From contig NZ_JACHEB010000001.1 of the NCBI RefSeq assembly GCF_014201335.1, positions 744,001 through 808,000 on the forward strand: 64,000 nucleotides of DNA, read 5' to 3'. Under the pieces are notes generated by a model. That model saw only the letters and a program-made list of their open reading frames with translations. It was not told the origin of the DNA and made no database searches. The position numbers and the translations under genes were made by a program. This DNA comes from Tunturiibacter gelidiferens (GTDB lineage Bacteria > Acidobacteriota > Terriglobia > Terriglobales > Acidobacteriaceae). Within the stretch, counting starts at the first letter, position 1, and each line of letters begins with the position of its first letter. Below are positions 61,192-64,000 of the stretch, piece by piece.

Positions 61192-61259
61192 CCGACCAGC
61201 GGGAGGATAACCGAAGGGGTACACAAGTCACGAAGTGACCGCCCTCCGCGCAGGAGGCC
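61192..61259 (+). repeat. Structured repeat, copy 3
   Basis: Order: CCGACCA-GC-GGGAGG (61192-61206), GGTACACAA, core GTCACGAAGTGAC (61227-61239), hairpin CCTCC-GCGCA-GGAGG (61243-61257). With copy 2 it forms an inverted pair of about 165 bp between the 2-oxoadipate gene and the dehydrogenase gene. Confidence 0.85.
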
Positions 61260-61296
61260 CGTCCGGCAGGACACGATCCTCGTATAGTTAACCCCT

Positions 61297-64000
61297 ATGT
61301 CCTCCTCCCCATTCGTCGTCCTGCCGAGCTCCCACGCCCGCGCACACGACACCTTCCCCGACGCCCACGAACTCGCCTCGCTACTCCGCGAGCAGATCCG
61401 TGGTGAAGTCCGCTTCGACCCCGCCTCCAAAGCCCTCTACTCCACCGACGCCTCCAACTACCGCCACATCCCCATCGGCGTCGTCATCCCCCGCGACGAA
61501 GCCGACGTCATCGCCACCGTCGCCCTCTGCCACCGCTTCAACGCGCCCATCCTCACGCGTGGAGCAGGCACCTCGCTCGCAGGCCAAGGCTGCAACGCCG
61601 CCGTCATCCTCGACTTCTCCAAATACATGAACGGCATGGGCGAGATCGACGTACAGAATCGCACCGTCACCGTCCAGCCCGGCATCGTGCTCGACCGCGT
61701 CCGCGACGCCGCAGAAAAGTTCAACCTCACCTTCGCCCCCGACCCCGCCACTCACAGCCGCTGCACCATCGGCGGTATGATCGGCAACAACTCCTGCGGC
61801 GTCCACGGCCTCCTCGGCGGCAAAACCGTCGACAACATCCTCACCCTCGACCTCCTCCTCTACGACGGCACCCGTCTCACCGTAGGCCCAACCTCTGACC
61901 GCGACATCGCACAGCACATCCAGACCGGTGGACGCGTCGGTGGCATCTACTCCTCGCTCAAGATTCTTCGCGACACCTACGGCAACCTTGTCCGCCAGAA
62001 GTTCCCCAACATTCCTCGCCGCGTCTCCGGCTACAACCTCGACGAGCTCCTCCCCGAAAACAACTTCAACCTCGCCCGCGCCCTCGTCGGCAGCGAAGGC
62101 ACCTGCGCCATCATCCTCGGCGCAACGTTGCAGCTCGTCGAATCCCCGCCCTGCCGCACCCTCGTTGGCGTCGGCTTTACCGACATCTTCCTGGGCGCCG
62201 ACCACGTCCCACAGATCCTCGAACACAAGCCCATCGGCTTCGAAGGCTTGGACGGCCTCCTGCTCGACGCCATGCGCCGCAAGCAGAAGTTCGCCGAAGA
62301 GCTCAAGCTCCTGCCAGACGGCAACGGCTTCCTCATCGTCGAATTCGGCGCAAACACACAACCCGAGGCCAACGCCAAAGCTCGCGCCCTGGTCGCCTAT
62401 CTCAAAACTCTTCCCGCGCAGCCAACCACCCGCATCTACACCTCTGACGAAGCAAAAAACGTCTGGCGCATTCGCGAGTCCGCCCTCGGCGCCACCGCCT
62501 TCATCCCCGGCGTCGGCACAGGCTGGGAGGGTTGGGAGGATGCCGCCGTCGACCCCCATCAACTCGGCAGCTATCTCCGCGCCATCTTCGCGCTCATGAA
62601 CGAGTACGGCTACCGCAGCCCCATGTACGGTCACTTCGGTCAGGGCTGCGTCCACATGCGCCACAACTTCGACCTCGAAACTCCCGAAGGCATTCTCAAA
62701 TTCCGCCAGTTCATGGACCAAGCCACCGACGTTGCCCTCGCCCACGGCGGCTCTCTCTCCGGCGAACACGGCGACGGCCAGGCTCGCGGCGCTCTCCTCC
62801 CCAAGATGTTCGGTCCCGAGCTCATGGACGCCTTCCGCACCTTCAAGCGCGTCTTCGACCCCACCAACCGCCTAAACCCCAACAAGCTCATCGACGCCCA
62901 CGAGCCGCACGAAGACCTTCGCCTCGGCGCCGACTACAACCCGTTGCACCCAAAAACTCACTTCGCCTACGCTGAAAACAACGGCTCCTTCGCCGATGCC
63001 AATCTTCGCTGTGTCGGCGTAGGAGCCTGCCGCAAAACTGACGCCGGCACCATGTGTCCCAGCTTCATGGCTACCGGCGAGGAACTCCACTCCACCCGCG
63101 GCCGCGCCCATCTCCTCTGGGAACTAATGCAGGGCGAAGTCCTCCCCGACCAATGGAAGAACAAGCAGGTCAAAGAATCCCTCGACCTCTGCCTCGCGTG
63201 CAAAGCCTGCAAGTCCGAGTGTCCCGTCTCGGTCGACATGGCCACCTACAAGTCCGAGTTCCTTGCCCACCACTACGAAGGCGAATCCCGCCCGCTCTCT
63301 CACTACGCCTTCGGCCGCATCGACGCCTTCGCCCGCATCGCCTCCTACGCGCCGCACCTCGTCAACACCATCAATCACACGCCCCTCATCAGCACCATCA
63401 TGAAGAAGCTCCTCCACATCCACCCGAAGCGCAGCTTCCCCCGCTTCTCCAAACCCTTCACCCCCGATCGCCGCCTCGCACGCGATCCTCAACGTCGCCG
63501 CGACCGCCGCATTCCACTCCCCGCCGAAGCCCCCGAGGTCTTCCTCTGGACCGACACCTTCAACAACTACTTCCATCCCGCCGCCATGCGCGCCGCTCAC
63601 AACGTCCTCACCTCCGCAGGCTTTCGCGTTACGCTCCCCACGCAACACCTCTGTTGCGGCCGCCCCCTTTACGACTTCGGCATGCTCGACACCGCCAAAG
63701 ACTATCTCCTCAAAACTCTCAACGCCCTCACCGCGCAGCTACAAGCCGGCACACCTATCGTCGTCCTCGAACCCTCCTGCGCCTCCGTCTTTCGCGACGA
63801 GCTCACAAACCTCCTCCCGCACGATCCCCGAGCACAAAAACTTCGCGACCAGACCTTCCTCCTCAGTGAGTTCCTCGTCAAACGCGCCCCACACTACAGA
63901 CCTCCGCAACTGAACGAGAAGATCCTCGTCCACGGCCACTGCCATCATCGCGCCACCATGGGCATGCACGACGAGATCGCTCTCCTACGTCTCACCGGAG
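61297..64000 (+). CDS. ydiJ: YdiJ-type FAD/Fe-S D-2-hydroxyglutarate dehydrogenase, 3' end outside window
   Basis: About 901 of an expected 1000 residues are present; the frame is open to the window end. ATG at 61297. Domains: FAD-binding PCMH-type (about 40-260; ILTRGAGTSLAGQGCNAAV, IGGMIGNNSCGVHG), FAD-oxidase C-terminal domain (GHFGQGCVHMRHNFD, GSLSGEHGDGQARG), 4Fe-4S sites (CVGVGACRK, GTMCPSFMATGEE and CLACKACKSECPVSVDMA) and Cys-rich CCG-type motifs (QHLCCGRPLYDFG, VVLEPSCAS, GHCHHRATMG). This three-part layout is that of YdiJ, which oxidises D-2-hydroxyglutarate to 2-oxoglutarate. D-lactate or glycolate specificity is the alternative. Confidence 0.88.
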   Translation, partial: MSSSPFVVLPSSHARAHDTFPDAHELASLLREQIRGEVRFDPASKALYSTDASNYRHIPIGVVIPRDEADVIATVALCHRFNAPILTRGAGTSLAGQGCNAAVILDFSKYMNGMGEIDVQNRTVTVQPGIVLDRVRDAAEKFNLTFAPDPATHSRCTIGGMIGNNSCGVHGLLGGKTVDNILTLDLLLYDGTRLTVGPTSDRDIAQHIQTGGRVGGIYSSLKILRDTYGNLVRQKFPNIPRRVSGYNLDELLPENNFNLARALVGSEGTCAIILGATLQLVESPPCRTLVGVGFTDIFLGADHVPQILEHKPIGFEGLDGLLLDAMRRKQKFAEELKLLPDGNGFLIVEFGANTQPEANAKARALVAYLKTLPAQPTTRIYTSDEAKNVWRIRESALGATAFIPGVGTGWEGWEDAAVDPHQLGSYLRAIFALMNEYGYRSPMYGHFGQGCVHMRHNFDLETPEGILKFRQFMDQATDVALAHGGSLSGEHGDGQARGALLPKMFGPELMDAFRTFKRVFDPTNRLNPNKLIDAHEPHEDLRLGADYNPLHPKTHFAYAENNGSFADANLRCVGVGACRKTDAGTMCPSFMATGEELHSTRGRAHLLWELMQGEVLPDQWKNKQVKESLDLCLACKACKSECPVSVDMATYKSEFLAHHYEGESRPLSHYAFGRIDAFARIASYAPHLVNTINHTPLISTIMKKLLHIHPKRSFPRFSKPFTPDRRLARDPQRRRDRRIPLPAEAPEVFLWTDTFNNYFHPAAMRAAHNVLTSAGFRVTLPTQHLCCGRPLYDFGMLDTAKDYLLKTLNALTAQLQAGTPIVVLEPSCASVFRDELTNLLPHDPRAQKLRDQTFLLSEFLVKRAPHYRPPQLNEKILVHGHCHHRATMGMHDEIALLRLTG

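Noticed and set aside
60006..61238. Plus-strand Arg/Pro-rich open frame of 410 codons
   Set aside because: Shifted frame over the DUF1338 gene; extreme Arg/Pro content and no fold features.
61381..62769. Minus-strand open frame of 462 codons
   Set aside because: Antisense to the YdiJ-type dehydrogenase; composition is a strand mirror (Gly/Val/Ala/Asp) with no domain.

Overview
The window looks like a chromosomal segment of a soil Acidobacteriota bacterium (class Terriglobia, in the Edaphobacter/Granulicella/Terriglobus range). This rests on gene content read by eye: very large Oar-like TonB receptors with an N-terminal carboxypeptidase-regulatory domain, IPT/TIG surface proteins, exported DinB-like proteins, a PEP-CTERM protein, a GlgE/TreS-maltokinase pair and a glycan-degrading locus. 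No rRNA is present, so the rank is an inference.

Layout. 1-12 kb: a partial SDR oxidoreductase, then three large secreted or outer-membrane genes (IPT/DUF11 protein, TonB receptor, M13 peptidase), all with frame lesions, and a remnant lipoprotein tail. This stretch ends at a tRNA-Pro(GGG) whose 3' end faces it. 12-20 kb: housekeeping genes (yggX-like, rnr, an exported protein, tyrS, ychF). 20-28 kb: two exported DinB-like proteins, a Tat-exported six-hairpin-like protein, DUF1810, a lysozyme-like lipoprotein, a broken DUF4136 gene, an SDR, a Bax-inhibitor-like protein, topoisomerase IB and a TRADD-N-associated-type membrane protein. 28-34.6 kb: asnS with a sugar isomerase-like gene, a broken PEP-CTERM gene divergent from an SGNH hydrolase, a DUF72 protein and a MacB/FtsX-type permease. 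34.7-40.6 kb: the translation/precursor cluster ispE - tRNA-Gln - prs - rplY - pth - rpsF - rpsR - rplI on the minus strand.

40.7-64 kb: exported gamma-glutamyltransferase; a minus-strand glycan-utilisation operon (TonB receptor, GH127 beta-L-arabinofuranosidase, GH78 alpha-L-rhamnosidase); divergently from it the plus-strand GlgE and TreS-maltokinase genes (trehalose to maltose to maltose-1-phosphate to alpha-glucan); a molybdopterin-fold/cytochrome c protein; an amidase; and a pair that fits the late lysine pathway: a DUF1338/HglS-type 2-oxoadipate dioxygenase followed by a YdiJ-type FAD/Fe-S D-2-hydroxyglutarate dehydrogenase (cut by the window end).

The most unusual non-coding signal is a structured repeat present three times around the 2-oxoadipate gene. 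Each copy has a conserved core hairpin, then a second hairpin with an invariant loop and a stem that differs between copies but stays fully paired. The second point of note is the concentration of frame lesions in exported accessory genes, while all housekeeping genes and the large genes beyond 32 kb are intact.
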